NCBI GenBank assembly: GCA_942491105.1 | Contig: CALNZX010000002.1 | Location: 124,001 to 188,000, forward strand | Source of the DNA: JBBEAM01 sp942491105 | GTDB taxonomy: Bacteria; Pseudomonadota; Alphaproteobacteria; Kiloniellales; DSM-21159 | DNA length: 64,000 bases | Direction: 5' to 3' | Shown: positions 28,893 to 37,574 of the stretch, in pieces | Layout of the letters: every line of letters starts with the position of its first letter | Numbering within the stretch: position 1 is the stretch's first letter | Notes under the pieces: generated by a model | Databases searched by the model: none | Told to the model about the DNA's origin: nothing | The model's input: the letters and a program-made list of their open reading frames with translations, nothing else | Made by a program: the position numbers and the translations under genes

Positions 28893-31364
28893 CTAGACGT
28901 CGAGGTTGGAGACGTTGAGCGCGTTTTCTTGAATGAATTCACGCCGCGGCTCCACCACGTCCCCCATCAGGGTTCCGAAGATATCGGCGGCGGTGTCCGC
29001 CTGGGACACCTTGACCTGCAGCAGCGAACGCCCGTCCGGATCCAGGGTCGTCTCCCAGAGCTGATCCGGATTCATCTCGCCCAAGCCCTTGTAGCGCGAC
29101 AGCGAGATACCCTTGCGGCCGAGCTTCATTACCTGGTCGCTTAGGGTGCTGGGGCCGACGATGCGCGCGCTGTCTTCCTTGGAACGCAGCTCGCCGGGCC
29201 GGCCATAGGTCGCTTGTAGCGCCGCCGCCATTTCATCGAGACGCCGCGCCTCGGCGGAGCGGATCAGCGGGCCGTCGATCACCCGCTTCTCGGTCACGCC
29301 GCGCAGGGTCCTGGTGAAAACCAGGCCGCCGTCCGGCGACACGGAGCCTTCCCAGCCGCGCGCGAACTCTTCCGACAGGGCGTCGAGCCGGGTCGCGATA
29401 TAGGCCGCGGCCTGCGCCGCCTGTTCATCGTCGGAAAGAATATCTGGATTGAGCGCGCCGGCGATCGCGGTCTGCTCAACCACGTCGAGGCTGCCGACCT
29501 TGCCGACCAGCGGCTCCATCAGATGCTTGGCGCGCAGCGCGCGATGCACCAGATCGACCAGGTCGTTGCCGGCGATCTGGTTGCCGTCGGCAAGCATCAG
29601 CACGCCATCGCGCGTGCCGTTGTCGATCAGGAAAGCCTCCATCTCGCGCTCGCCCTTGAGGTAGGTCAGGGAGTCGCCCTTCTTGGCGCGGAATAGCGGC
29701 GGCTGCGCGATGTAGAGGTGCCCGTTCTCGATCAACTGCGGCATCTGCCGGAAAAAGAACGTCAGCAACAGGGTACGGATATGGCTGCCGTCGACATCGG
29801 CGTCGGTCATGATCACGACCTTGTGGTAGCGCAGCTTGGAGATGTCGAACTCCTCGGGGCCGATCCCGGTGCCCAGTGCCGTGATCAGCGTGCCGATTTC
29901 GACCGAGGAGAGCATCTTGTCGAAGCGCGCGCGCTCGACATTGAGGATCTTGCCCTTGAGCGGCAGGATCGCCTGGAACTTGCGGTCGCGGCCCTGTTTG
30001 GCCGAACCGCCGGCGGACTCGCCCTCGACCAGGAAGACCTCGGCCTTGGTCGGATCGCGTTCCTGACAGTCGGCGAGCTTACCGGGCAGCGAGGAGATAT
30101 CCAGCACGCCCTTGCGCCGGGTCAGTTCGCGCGCCTTGCGGGCGGCCTCGCGCGCCATCGCCGCTTCCAGCGCCTTGCCGACGATCCGCTTGGCCTCGTT
30201 GGGGTGCTCCTCGAAGTACTCGCCGAGCTTTTCGTTGACCACGCTCTCGACGATCGGCCGGACCTCCGAGGACACCAGCTTGTCCTTGGTCTGGCTTGAG
30301 AACTTGGGATCCGGCACCTTGACGGACAACACGCAGGTCAAGCCTTCGCGCACGTCGTCGCCGGTCAGCGTCAGCTTCTCCTTCTTGGACATGCCGCTGG
30401 AGGCCGCGTAGCTGTTGATCTGCCGGGTCAGCGCGCCGCGGAAGCCGGCGAGATGGGTGCCGCCGTCGCGCTGCGGGATGTTGTTGGTGAAGCAGAGAAC
30501 GTTCTCGTGATAGCTGTCGGTCCACTGCAGCGCGGCCTCGACGACAATGTCGTCGCGCTCCGCCGACATCACGACCGGCGGATCGATGATCGGGCTCTTG
30601 CTGCGGTCGAGATACTTCACGAAGGCCTCGATGCCGCCTTCGTAGTGCATCTCCACGGTTTTCGGTTCGGCCTTGCGGTCGTCCTCCAGCATGATGGTGA
30701 CCCCGGAATTGAGGAAAGCCAGCTCACGCAGGCGATGCTCCAGGGTGTCGAAATCGTACTCCGTCATGGTGAAGGTTTGCGCGCTCGGCATGAAGGTGAT
30801 CTCGGTGCCGCTTTGCGGCCCGGTATCGCCCAGGATTTCCAGCGGCTTCACCGCGTCGCCGTGTTCGAAGCGCATGGCGTGTTCCTTGCCATCGCGCTTG
30901 ATCCGCAGCTCAAGCCAGGCGGAAAGCGCGTTGACCACGGAAACGCCGACGCCGTGCAGCCCGCCGGAAACCTTATAGGAGTTCTGGTCGAACTTTCCGC
31001 CGGCGTGCAGCTGGGTCATGATGACCTCGGCCGCCGAGATTCCTTCCTCTGAGTGGATGTCGACGGGAATGCCACGGCCGTTATCGCGCACGGTGACCGA
31101 GCCGTCGCCGTTCAGCACCACCTCGACCCGGTCGCAGTGACCGGCCAGGGCCTCGTCGATCGAGTTGTCGACCACCTCGTAAACCATGTGATGCAGACCC
31201 GAACCATCGTCGGTATCGCCGATGTACATGCCAGGACGCTTGCGCACGGCTTCCAGGCCGCGCAGCACCTTGATGGACTCGGCGCCATAGCCGGCCTGCG
31301 GAACCGCTTCCGCTGACTCAGGGGTCTCCGGCATCTGGCTGTCGTCCTTGTCTTTATCGCTCAT
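28893..31364 (-). CDS. gyrB: DNA gyrase subunit B
   Basis: An 823-residue gyrase B. The GHKL ATPase has YEVVDNSIDEALAGHCD and VRDNGRGIPVD, and the lid GGLHGVGVSVVNALS. The transducer domain follows. The TOPRIM begins with LVEGESAGGSAKQGRDR and continues PLKGKILNVERAR; the acidic DADVDGSHIRTLLL binds metal. The C-terminus includes YKGLGEMNPDQLWETT. It introduces negative supercoils with GyrA. It is the distal member of dnaA-dnaN-recF-gyrB, starting 20 bp after the recF stop, all on the minus strand. Confidence 0.98.
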   Translation of the reverse strand: MSDKDKDDSQMPETPESAEAVPQAGYGAESIKVLRGLEAVRKRPGMYIGDTDDGSGLHHMVYEVVDNSIDEALAGHCDRVEVVLNGDGSVTVRDNGRGIPVDIHSEEGISAAEVIMTQLHAGGKFDQNSYKVSGGLHGVGVSVVNALSAWLELRIKRDGKEHAMRFEHGDAVKPLEILGDTGPQSGTEITFMPSAQTFTMTEYDFDTLEHRLRELAFLNSGVTIMLEDDRKAEPKTVEMHYEGGIEAFVKYLDRSKSPIIDPPVVMSAERDDIVVEAALQWTDSYHENVLCFTNNIPQRDGGTHLAGFRGALTRQINSYAASSGMSKKEKLTLTGDDVREGLTCVLSVKVPDPKFSSQTKDKLVSSEVRPIVESVVNEKLGEYFEEHPNEAKRIVGKALEAAMAREAARKARELTRRKGVLDISSLPGKLADCQERDPTKAEVFLVEGESAGGSAKQGRDRKFQAILPLKGKILNVERARFDKMLSSVEIGTLITALGTGIGPEEFDISKLRYHKVVIMTDADVDGSHIRTLLLTFFFRQMPQLIENGHLYIAQPPLFRAKKGDSLTYLKGEREMEAFLIDNGTRDGVLMLADGNQIAGNDLVDLVHRALRAKHLMEPLVGKVGSLDVVEQTAIAGALNPDILSDDEQAAQAAAYIATRLDALSEEFARGWEGSVSPDGGLVFTRTLRGVTEKRVIDGPLIRSAEARRLDEMAAALQATYGRPGELRSKEDSARIVGPSTLSDQVMKLGRKGISLSRYKGLGEMNPDQLWETTLDPDGRSLLQVKVSQADTAADIFGTLMGDVVEPRREFIQENALNVSNLDV

Positions 31365-31384
31365 TTTCTTCCATCGACCTCGAT

Positions 31385-32569
31385 TTATGTCGTCCGCCGG
31401 ACCGTGCCGTCCGCGACCGCGAACCGCTGAGCCTCCGCCGCCAGCGGGGCGAAGAAACTATCCTCCGTCCCGGTCATCCAAGCCTGCGCGCCGAGCGCCA
31501 GCAGCTCTTCGTAGAGCGCCTCGCGGCGGCGGCCGTCGAGATGCGCCGCGACCTCGTCGAGCAGCAACAGCGGCGCGGCGCCGCGTTCCTTGGCCAGGAC
31601 CCTGGCATGGGCCAGGACGATGCACAGCAGCAGCGCCTTCTGCTCACCGGTGGAGCAGGACTCCGCCGGCATGCCGCTGGCGAGATCGACGACCGCCAGG
31701 TCGGCGCGATGCGCGCCGCGCGAGGCGCCGCCTTCCGCGTCACGCCCACGTGAGGCGGCCAAGTCTTCCGCCAAGCGGCTTTCGACCTCCACCGCGGGCA
31801 GATCCTCCAGCCAGGCCTCGGCATCGCCCAGCAGCCCGAGCCGGGCGCGGGGAAAGGGGCCGACGCCTTCCGCCACCGCGGCCGAAAGCCGCGCGACCGC
31901 GCGGCGGCGGGCGGCGGCGATGGCCACCGAACGCTCGGCCATGGATTCCTCCAGCGCCGCGAACCAGGCCTCGTCCCGCGAACCCTGCTTGAGCAAGCGC
32001 GAGCGCTCGCGCATGGCATGCTCGTAACCGGCGATGCGCCCGGCGTGGGCCGCATCGAAACCGAAGACCAGCCGGTCGAGGAAACGGCGCCGTCCCGACG
32101 CCCCTTCCTGAAACAGCCGGTCCATCTGCGGCGTCAACCAGACCGCCGCCAGAACCGTGCCCAAGGCCGCCTGCGAGGAGGCCGGCTCTCCGTCCAGACG
32201 CGCGACCCGGCGCTGCGCCTCCGGCTGGTTCGGATCGAGGCCGCTACCCAGTTGGCGCGGCCCCTCGGCGGTCACCACCTCGGCGGAGACCGCCCAGGGC
32301 GCCGTGGTGTTACGCGGTCCGCGCGGGTTGAACTCATCCAGCCTGGCGCCGCGCAGGCCACGGCCCGGCGTCAGCAGCGACAGGGCCTCGAGAAGGTTGG
32401 TCTTCCCGGCGCCGTTCGGGCCCAGCAGGACGACCGGCCGGGCATCCAGATCCAACTCCGCCAGACCGTAGTTTCGAAATGCCGTCAGCAGCAGCCGCCG
32501 CACCCAAAGTCCCGCCGGGGCGGGCGGTGCCGTCTTCGCAAGCTCCGCGACTGTGCCCGGTTGCGCCAA
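31385..32569 (-). CDS. recF: DNA replication and repair protein RecF
   Basis: A 394-residue SMC-like ATPase. Walker A GPNGAGKTN is at residues 50-58, the signature SCSTGEQKALLL lies near residue 315, and Walker B is LLLLDEVAAHLD. RecF helps load RecA at gaps with RecO and RecR. It lies between dnaN (5 bp gap) and gyrB. The first 20 residues are Ala/Pro-rich and beyond the usual RecF N-terminus (typically starting at the LxLxxFRNY strand), so the start might be further in, but no better RBS-linked codon is obvious. Confidence 0.96.
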   Translation of the reverse strand: MAQPGTVAELAKTAPPAPAGLWVRRLLLTAFRNYGLAELDLDARPVVLLGPNGAGKTNLLEALSLLTPGRGLRGARLDEFNPRGPRNTTAPWAVSAEVVTAEGPRQLGSGLDPNQPEAQRRVARLDGEPASSQAALGTVLAAVWLTPQMDRLFQEGASGRRRFLDRLVFGFDAAHAGRIAGYEHAMRERSRLLKQGSRDEAWFAALEESMAERSVAIAAARRRAVARLSAAVAEGVGPFPRARLGLLGDAEAWLEDLPAVEVESRLAEDLAASRGRDAEGGASRGAHRADLAVVDLASGMPAESCSTGEQKALLLCIVLAHARVLAKERGAAPLLLLDEVAAHLDGRRREALYEELLALGAQAWMTGTEDSFFAPLAAEAQRFAVADGTVRRTT

Positions 32570-32574
32570 AGCCC

Positions 32575-33693
32575 CTACACGCGCATCGGCATCAGAACGT
32601 AGAGCGCGCTGGCATCCGCCACGTCGCGGACAATCGTCGGCGAGGCCGCGTCGGACATCGCGAACTGCGCGCCCTCGCCCTCGATCTGCTGCGCGATATC
32701 CAGTAGGTAGCGCGAGTTGAATCCGATCTCCAGCTCCGGCCCGTCGTAGGAGATCGCGAGATCCTCATCGGCGCTGCCGTTTTCCGGAGAGGTCGCCGAC
32801 AAGGTGACCACGCCATTGGCGACGGTCATCTTCACGGCGCGGCTTTTCTCCGAGGAAATCGTCGAGACGCGATCGACGGCGGAGGCGAAGGCCTTGCAAT
32901 CGACTTCCATGACCTTGTCGTTGCCGCTGGGGATCACCCGCTCGTAGTCGGGGAAGGTCCCGTCGATCAGCTTCGAGGTTAGCACGGTATCGCCGAAGGC
33001 GAAGCGTACCTTGGTCTCCGAGAGGGAGACCTCGAGCGGCTCGTCGCTTTCCTCGATCAGCTTGCGCAGCTCGTTGACCGTCTTGCGCGGCACGATGACG
33101 CCGGGGATGTCCTCGGCGCCTGCGGGCAGCGGCATCTCGAAACGCGCCAGGCGGTGACCGTCGGTCGCCACGGCGCGCAGCACCGAGACGGAATCGCTCT
33201 TGGCCGCGTGCACGTAAATGCCGTTGAGGTAATAGCGCGTCTCCTCGGTCGAGATCGCGAAGCGCGTCCGGTCGATCAGGTTCTTGGCCTCGCCGGCCTG
33301 CAGCTGGAAGGATTGCGGCAGGTCGCTGGCCCCCGCGGCCGGAAAATCTTCCTTCGGCAGGGTCGACAAGGTGAAGTTGGAACGCCCGGATTTCAGCGTC
33401 ATCTGGCCGCCGTCGGCCGAGGTTGTCACCTCGACCTCCGCGCCATCGGGCAGCTTGCGCACGATGTCGTAGAAGGTGTGCGCGGGCGCGGTGGTCGCGC
33501 CGCCGCTGCCGACATTGGCCGGCACCTCCTCGACAATGGTCAGATCCATATCGGTCGCGGTCAGGCTCAGACGGCCTTCCGCTGCCTCCAGCAACACGTT
33601 GGAGAGGATCGGGATGGTGTTGCGCCGCTCGACGACCGACTGGACGTGGGCGAGCGAGCGCAGGAGGGCGCCGCGTTCAATTGTCAGTTTCAT
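32575..33693 (-). CDS. dnaN: DNA polymerase III beta subunit (sliding clamp)
   Basis: A 372-residue beta clamp with the three repeated clamp domains (about 1-120, 125-245, 246-372). Characteristic segments are MKLTIERGALLRSLAHVQSV at the start, RYYLNGIYVH, and the C-terminus ending YVLMPMRV that forms the partner-binding pocket. It encircles DNA and tethers Pol III. It is 285 bp downstream of dnaA, with a strong hairpin in between, so dnaN probably also has its own promoter. Confidence 0.98.
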   Translation of the reverse strand: MKLTIERGALLRSLAHVQSVVERRNTIPILSNVLLEAAEGRLSLTATDMDLTIVEEVPANVGSGGATTAPAHTFYDIVRKLPDGAEVEVTTSADGGQMTLKSGRSNFTLSTLPKEDFPAAGASDLPQSFQLQAGEAKNLIDRTRFAISTEETRYYLNGIYVHAAKSDSVSVLRAVATDGHRLARFEMPLPAGAEDIPGVIVPRKTVNELRKLIEESDEPLEVSLSETKVRFAFGDTVLTSKLIDGTFPDYERVIPSGNDKVMEVDCKAFASAVDRVSTISSEKSRAVKMTVANGVVTLSATSPENGSADEDLAISYDGPELEIGFNSRYLLDIAQQIEGEGAQFAMSDAASPTIVRDVADASALYVLMPMRV

Positions 33694-33768
33694 AGCAAAT
33701 CTGTATTTCGACCGTGAAAATGAGCTTGATGGTTGGGCGGACGGGACGGCCCCTCAAAAGCTCCGAGA

Positions 33769-33791
33769 GGGCAGCCCCGCTTGGGCTGCCC
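33769..33791 (-). terminator. Strong hairpin between dnaA and dnaN
   Basis: GGGCAGCCC-CGCTT-GGGCTGCCC is a perfect 9-bp stem in the 285-bp dnaA-dnaN gap, about 190 nt after the dnaA stop and 76 nt before dnaN. No U-run follows, so it could be a rho-type end or an attenuator-like leader element. The rest of the gap shows no gene and no consensus DnaA box (best is a 6/9 match near 33830-33840). Confidence 0.45.
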
Positions 33792-33978
33792 GCGCCCGAT
33801 CGGACAATCCGGCAAACTGTCGAATCGTCCCAGTGGACACGGTAGGAGACTATAGCGTGCCAGAGCCTGGAACGTAAGCTTTTTCGCGGGTTTTCACGGA
33901 GTCGCGCGGAACGCCGGTCGCCCCGCTTTCAGCGCCGCTGGGGCCGCCTCCGCGGCCCTGGATCGTGGCGGCGCGGCC

Positions 33979-35421
33979 TTAGCCCTCGAGCATCCGGCGC
34001 AGCAGATCGACATCTTCCGCGAAGCCGCTATCGGTCAGCTTCAGCTCCTCGATCTTCTTGACCGCGTGCATCACGGTGGTGTGGTCCCTGCCGCCGAATT
34101 TGCGGCCGATTTCCGGCAGGGAGCGGGCGGTCAGCTGCTTCGAGAGATACATCGCCACCTGGCGCGGGCGCGCGACGTTGCGGGCCCGGCGGGCCGAGTG
34201 CATGTCGGCGACGCGCACGTTGAAATGCTCGGCCACGCGCTTTTGGATTTCCTCGATCGTCACCCGGCGGTCGTTGGCCCGCAGCAGGTCGTGCAGCACT
34301 TCCTGGGTGGTTTCCAGGGTGACCGGCCGGCCGACCAGGGTGGCGTGCGCGACGATGCGGTTCAACGCGCCTTCGAGTTCGCGGATATTCGAGGTGATCT
34401 TGTGGGCCAGGAATTCCATCACCTTGGAGGGGATCTCAACCTCCGCCTGCTCCGCCTTGGACTGCAGAATGCCGAGACGCAGCTCATAGGTGGTGGGGTG
34501 GATGTCGGCGACCAGCCCCCAGCCGAGGCGCGAGCGCATGCGCTCCTCCACGCCTTCCAGGTCCGAGGGGCTCTTGTCGGCCGAAATCACCACCTGGCGG
34601 TTCTGATCGACCAGCGCGTTGAAGGTATGGAAGAACTCTTCCTGGGTCGCCTCGCGGCCGCCGATGAACTGCACATCGTCGATCATCAGCACGTCGACGG
34701 TGCGGAACTGCTCCTTGAAAGCCATGGTGTCCTTGGTCCGCAGCGCGCGGACGAACTGGTACATGAACTTTTCGGCGGAGAGATAGATGATCCGCTTTTC
34801 CGGGTAGGTCTGCCGGATATTCCAGGCGATGGCGTGCATCAGATGGGTTTTACCAAGCCCGACGCCGCCATAGAGAAACAGCGGATTGAAGGGCACTTTC
34901 GGCGCCTCGGCAACGCGGCGCGCGGCGGCGTAGGCCAGCTCGTTCGGCTTACCGACGACGAAGTTCTCGAAGGTGAAGCGCGGGTCGAGCGGCGCGGAAA
35001 TCTCCTGACTGCGATCGCCGGACTCGCGCGCCACGCTGGCCGCCGGCTTGTCTTCCTCGACGGGCGCGGGCGCGGCCTGCGCGCAGGGCCCATCCTCTGA
35101 TGGCTGCTGCTTCTCCTGCGGACGGGCCGGCGGCTGCACGACGATCTCGACCTTTTCCACGCCATCGAGCTCGTCGCTCCACAGCCCGTGTAAACGCTCG
35201 GCGTAATTGGCCGCGACCCAATCGCGCATAAAGCGCGTCGGCACCGCCATGCGGATCGTTCCCTCGCGCTGAGACACCAGGGTCAGCGGCTTCAGCCAGC
35301 TGCGGAAAGCGGCATCGCCGACCTCTCCGCGCAGGCGGCCGCGCACCCGTGCCCAGGGTTCATCCAAAGCGCCTTGGCTGTCAGAGCCCGACATCGGCAC
35401 CTCGCGAGTGGAAAGCTGCAT
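33979..35421 (-). CDS. dnaA: Chromosomal replication initiator DnaA
   Basis: A 480-residue initiator. Domain I is at about 20-90 and a variable Pro/Glu-rich linker at about 90-150. The AAA+ domain opens with FVVGKPNELAYAAARRVAE, with Walker A GGVGLGKTHLMHA and Walker B VLMIDDVQFIGG. Domain IV contains ARPRQVAMYLSKQLT and the DnaA-box reading signature GGRDHTTVMHAVKKIEEL. I start at the ATG at 35421, with AAGGA just before it; in-frame codons at 35481 and 35394 are alternatives. It heads the minus-strand dnaN-recF-gyrB cluster. Confidence 0.97.
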   Translation of the reverse strand: MQLSTREVPMSGSDSQGALDEPWARVRGRLRGEVGDAAFRSWLKPLTLVSQREGTIRMAVPTRFMRDWVAANYAERLHGLWSDELDGVEKVEIVVQPPARPQEKQQPSEDGPCAQAAPAPVEEDKPAASVARESGDRSQEISAPLDPRFTFENFVVGKPNELAYAAARRVAEAPKVPFNPLFLYGGVGLGKTHLMHAIAWNIRQTYPEKRIIYLSAEKFMYQFVRALRTKDTMAFKEQFRTVDVLMIDDVQFIGGREATQEEFFHTFNALVDQNRQVVISADKSPSDLEGVEERMRSRLGWGLVADIHPTTYELRLGILQSKAEQAEVEIPSKVMEFLAHKITSNIRELEGALNRIVAHATLVGRPVTLETTQEVLHDLLRANDRRVTIEEIQKRVAEHFNVRVADMHSARRARNVARPRQVAMYLSKQLTARSLPEIGRKFGGRDHTTVMHAVKKIEELKLTDSGFAEDVDLLRRMLEG

Positions 35422-35771
35422 ATCCTTCTTCCTCTCGAACGTCACGGTTCGAACCGCCCTGCCAGGCAACGATTCTCGCATGTTCTATGAATGATCCCGC
35501 AGTACGGGAATGAAGCTGGCTGTTCGGGAGGATGCCGCGCACGGCTTTCGAAGCTGAGCGTTTTGAACTTCCGTGTTTGCCGGATTGCCGCGAACGGCCG
35601 CTCATGGCGCGTGTTCCCCCTCTGCGCAAAACCGCGTTCAGACCAGACCCTCAGGAGAGAACGAGATTAAATCGACGCTGGCGCAAGGCTGTTCCAAACG
35701 AACTTTAAGCCAAAATGCGCCGCCGCTCCCTGCTCATTCAATTCTTCAAGTTTTAAACGCACACGCAGAGT

Positions 35772-35804
35772 AATTACTTGCCCATTACTGCAGAATTACT
35801 TGGG
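35772..35804. repeat. Three tandem 11-bp phased repeats upstream of dnaA
   Basis: AATTACTTG occurs exactly at 35772-35780 and 35794-35802. A degenerate copy, ATTACTG at 35784-35790, falls in the same register, so three 11-bp units follow each other. The period is about one helical turn, placing the copies on one DNA face, as in protein-binding iterons. Confidence 0.6.
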
Positions 35805-35936
35805 TGCGCGCCTCATCTGAACGATGAGGTAATCTACCTGTCACCTCCGCGAGAGACAACAGGTCTGAAAAGAGAACGGCCGATTTTTTCCCGACTGTGG
35901 CATCTGCGGCACGCAGAAGCGGGCGCGCGGACGCAG

Positions 35937-35970
35937 AAAAAGCCGCCCCCGTCATGCAAGAGCGGCTTTT
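35937..35970 (-). terminator. Intrinsic terminator of rpsT
   Basis: On the minus strand a perfect 9-bp stem AAAAGCCGC/GCGGCTTTT (35970-35962 with 35946-35938), with a 15-nt loop, ends in TTTTT. It lies about 45 nt after the rpsT stop. Confidence 0.75.
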
Positions 35971-36014
35971 GAAACGAGGCTGCTGCGGCGGCGAAAATTC
36001 GCCGCCGGAAGGGC

Positions 36015-36278
36015 TTAGCCCAGCGCCTTGATACGCGAGGACAGACGCGACAGCTTGCGGTTCACCGTGTTGCGGTGGAGCACGCCGCGGCTGACGCCAC
36101 GATGCATCTCCGGCTGCGCGGCGCGCAACGCCGCGACCGCGGCGGCCTGATCGCCGCTCTCGATCGCCTGCTCGACCTTCTTGACCTCGGTGCGGATACG
36201 CGACACCCGGGCGCCGTTTACGGTTGCGGCGCGGGCGTTGCGGCGGATCCGCTTCTTGGAGGAGAGATGGTTGGCCAT
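36015..36278 (-). CDS. rpsT: 30S ribosomal protein S20
   Basis: An 87-residue helical, basic ribosomal protein with the S20 pattern: MANHLSSKKRIRRNARA at the N-terminus, TEVKKVEQAIESGD in the middle, and GVLHRNTVNRKLSRLSSRIKAL at the end. It binds 16S rRNA early in 30S assembly. An AAGGTCC-type ribosome site precedes the ATG. It is followed by an intrinsic terminator and then the dnaA region, a conserved alphaproteobacterial neighbourhood. Confidence 0.97.
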   Translation of the reverse strand: MANHLSSKKRIRRNARAATVNGARVSRIRTEVKKVEQAIESGDQAAAVAALRAAQPEMHRGVSRGVLHRNTVNRKLSRLSSRIKALG

Positions 36279-36428
36279 GGAAGGACCTTCTTGTTTGCAA
36301 AAACGTTGTCTCGGAAGGGCGCGGTTATAGCCCCCGGCAGACCCCGCGTCAAGCCGCCATCCGCTGGGATTTCCTGGGCATTTTTGCGACAGCCGAACGC
36401 GGCCGCGCTGACCGGATCGCCACTTCGT

Positions 36429-36457
36429 TTGACTCCATACCCACTAGTCGGTATGTT
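36429..36457 (+). promoter_or_regulatory. Promoter of the TetR gene, probably giving a leaderless mRNA
   Basis: TTGACT (36429-36434), a 17-bp spacer, and TATGTT (36452-36457). The expected start point falls six to seven bases after the -10, on the ATG at 36464. No Shine-Dalgarno lies in front of that ATG. Confidence 0.65.
36436..36455. promoter_or_regulatory. TetR operator palindrome inside the promoter spacer
   Basis: CATACC (36436-36441) and GGTATG (36450-36455) are perfect inverted arms around a palindromic ACTAGT core, with one unpaired base each side. It fills the spacer and touches the -10, so bound TetR would block RNA polymerase: classic autorepression. Confidence 0.7.
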
Positions 36458-36463
36458 GTCTGC

Positions 36464-37099
36464 ATGAACGCGTCGCAGCATAGCTCCAAGACCAAGCTCC
36501 TGGACGCCGCCCTGCAGGTGGTTCGCGCCAAGGGCTACGCCGCCACGCGGATCGACGATGTCTGCGCGGCCGCCGGCTTGACCAAGGGCAGCTTCTTTCA
36601 CCACTTCAAGACCAAGGAGGAGCTGGCGCTTGCCGCCGCCAGCCACTGGACCGAGGTCACCGAGGCCGTTTTCGCGCAGGCGCCCTATCATGCCCTGGAG
36701 GACCCGCTCGCGCGCCTCTTCGGCTACCTCGACTTCCGCAAGGCGATCCTCGCCGGCACCCTGCCCGAGTTCACCTGCTTCGCCGGCACCACGCTGCAGG
36801 AGGTCTTCGACACGCATCCGGAGATCCGCGCGGCCTGCGCCGCTTGCATCTGCGGGCACGCCGCGACCCTCGAGGCGGATATCGCCGAAGCAAAGCGCCG
36901 CCACGGCGCGGCCGGTGACTGGACACCCGAAAGCCTCGCTCTGCACATCCAAGGCGTCCTGCAGGGCGCCTTCATCCTGGCCAAGGCGAAGCAGGGACCG
37001 GAGATCGCCGCCGCCAGCATCGGCCACCTCCGGCGGTACATCGCATTTCTGTTCGACGCGCCCGCCGAGGATCTGACAGCGGGCAGCGCGGCGGCCTGA
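36464..37099 (+). CDS. TetR-family transcriptional repressor
   Basis: A 211-residue TetR regulator. The N-terminal helix-turn-helix (about 5-55) has KLLDAALQVVRAKGYAATR and AAAGLTKGSFFHHFKTKEEL. The C-terminal ligand domain contains FTCFAGTTLQEVF and several cysteines (residues near 106, 126 and 129) that could sense redox or electrophiles. A longer frame open upstream to 36224 overlaps rpsT antisense and is not used. The operator lies in its own promoter. It heads a same-strand run of five small genes (VOC, VOC, SRPBCC, SRPBCC, SnoaL-like) that it probably controls. Ligand unknown. Confidence 0.88.
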   Translation: MNASQHSSKTKLLDAALQVVRAKGYAATRIDDVCAAAGLTKGSFFHHFKTKEELALAAASHWTEVTEAVFAQAPYHALEDPLARLFGYLDFRKAILAGTLPEFTCFAGTTLQEVFDTHPEIRAACAACICGHAATLEADIAEAKRRHGAAGDWTPESLALHIQGVLQGAFILAKAKQGPEIAAASIGHLRRYIAFLFDAPAEDLTAGSAAA

Positions 37100-37142
37100 A
37101 CAGAAGCAAGGCCGCTACACCCCCTAGGGAGGAGCCTAAAGA

Positions 37143-37574
37143 ATGGAGCCGACGATCTACCTTTTCTTCAAAGGCAACTGTCTCGAAGCGATGACCCTTT
37201 ACGCCGAGGTTCTCGGCGGCGAGGTCAAGGGCGTCTTCCGCAACGCCGACGCGCCCGACCCGGAAAGCCGCATGCCGGGCGGGGACGACATGGTCATGAA
37301 CATGAGCATGACGCTGGGCAGCGCCACGCTCATGGCCTCCGACAACACCGAGGAGATGTACGACAAGCCGCGGGGATTCCGGGTGTCGATCGCGCCAACA
37401 TCGCGCGCCGAGTTCGACCGCATTCATGCCGCCCTCGCCAGGGACGCCCTATCGGTCGAGATGGCGCCGGAAGAAACCTTCTGGGCCGAGCGCTTCGCCA
37501 TGTTCACCGACAGATACGGCACCCCCTGGATGCTCAACTACGAAGGCGCCAAGGCCCAGGGAGAAGCGAAATGA
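37143..37574 (+). CDS. VOC-family protein (PhnB-like)
   Basis: A 143-residue vicinal-oxygen-chelate (glyoxalase/bleomycin-resistance fold) protein of the PhnB subgroup. It opens EPTIYLFFKGNCLEAMTLY and has MASDNT and a late RYGTPWMLNY, the usual PhnB end. Two beta-alpha-beta-beta-beta modules fit the length. A GGGAGGA ribosome site precedes the ATG. Its stop overlaps the next gene's ATG (ATGA), so the two VOC proteins are translationally coupled. Members bind or modify small molecules and some confer antibiotic resistance; activity here is unknown. Confidence 0.85.
   Translation: MEPTIYLFFKGNCLEAMTLYAEVLGGEVKGVFRNADAPDPESRMPGGDDMVMNMSMTLGSATLMASDNTEEMYDKPRGFRVSIAPTSRAEFDRIHAALARDALSVEMAPEETFWAERFAMFTDRYGTPWMLNYEGAKAQGEAK

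Larger units (their letters stand above)
35422..36014. other. dnaA upstream regulatory region
   Basis: A 593-bp stretch between dnaA and rpsT, both on the minus strand, with no supported gene. It holds the rpsT terminator (35937-35970), a cluster of three 11-bp phased repeats (35772-35804) and a palindrome AGGTA-ATC-TACCT (35827-35839). A conspicuously AT-rich part covers about 35660-35840. No TTATCCACA-type DnaA box is visible, so I do not call it oriC. The dnaA promoter should lie here. Confidence 0.6.

Noticed and set aside
35422..36014. oriC next to dnaA
   Set aside because: No TTATCCACA-type boxes are visible. Alphaproteobacterial origins are often elsewhere, so only the repeats are reported.
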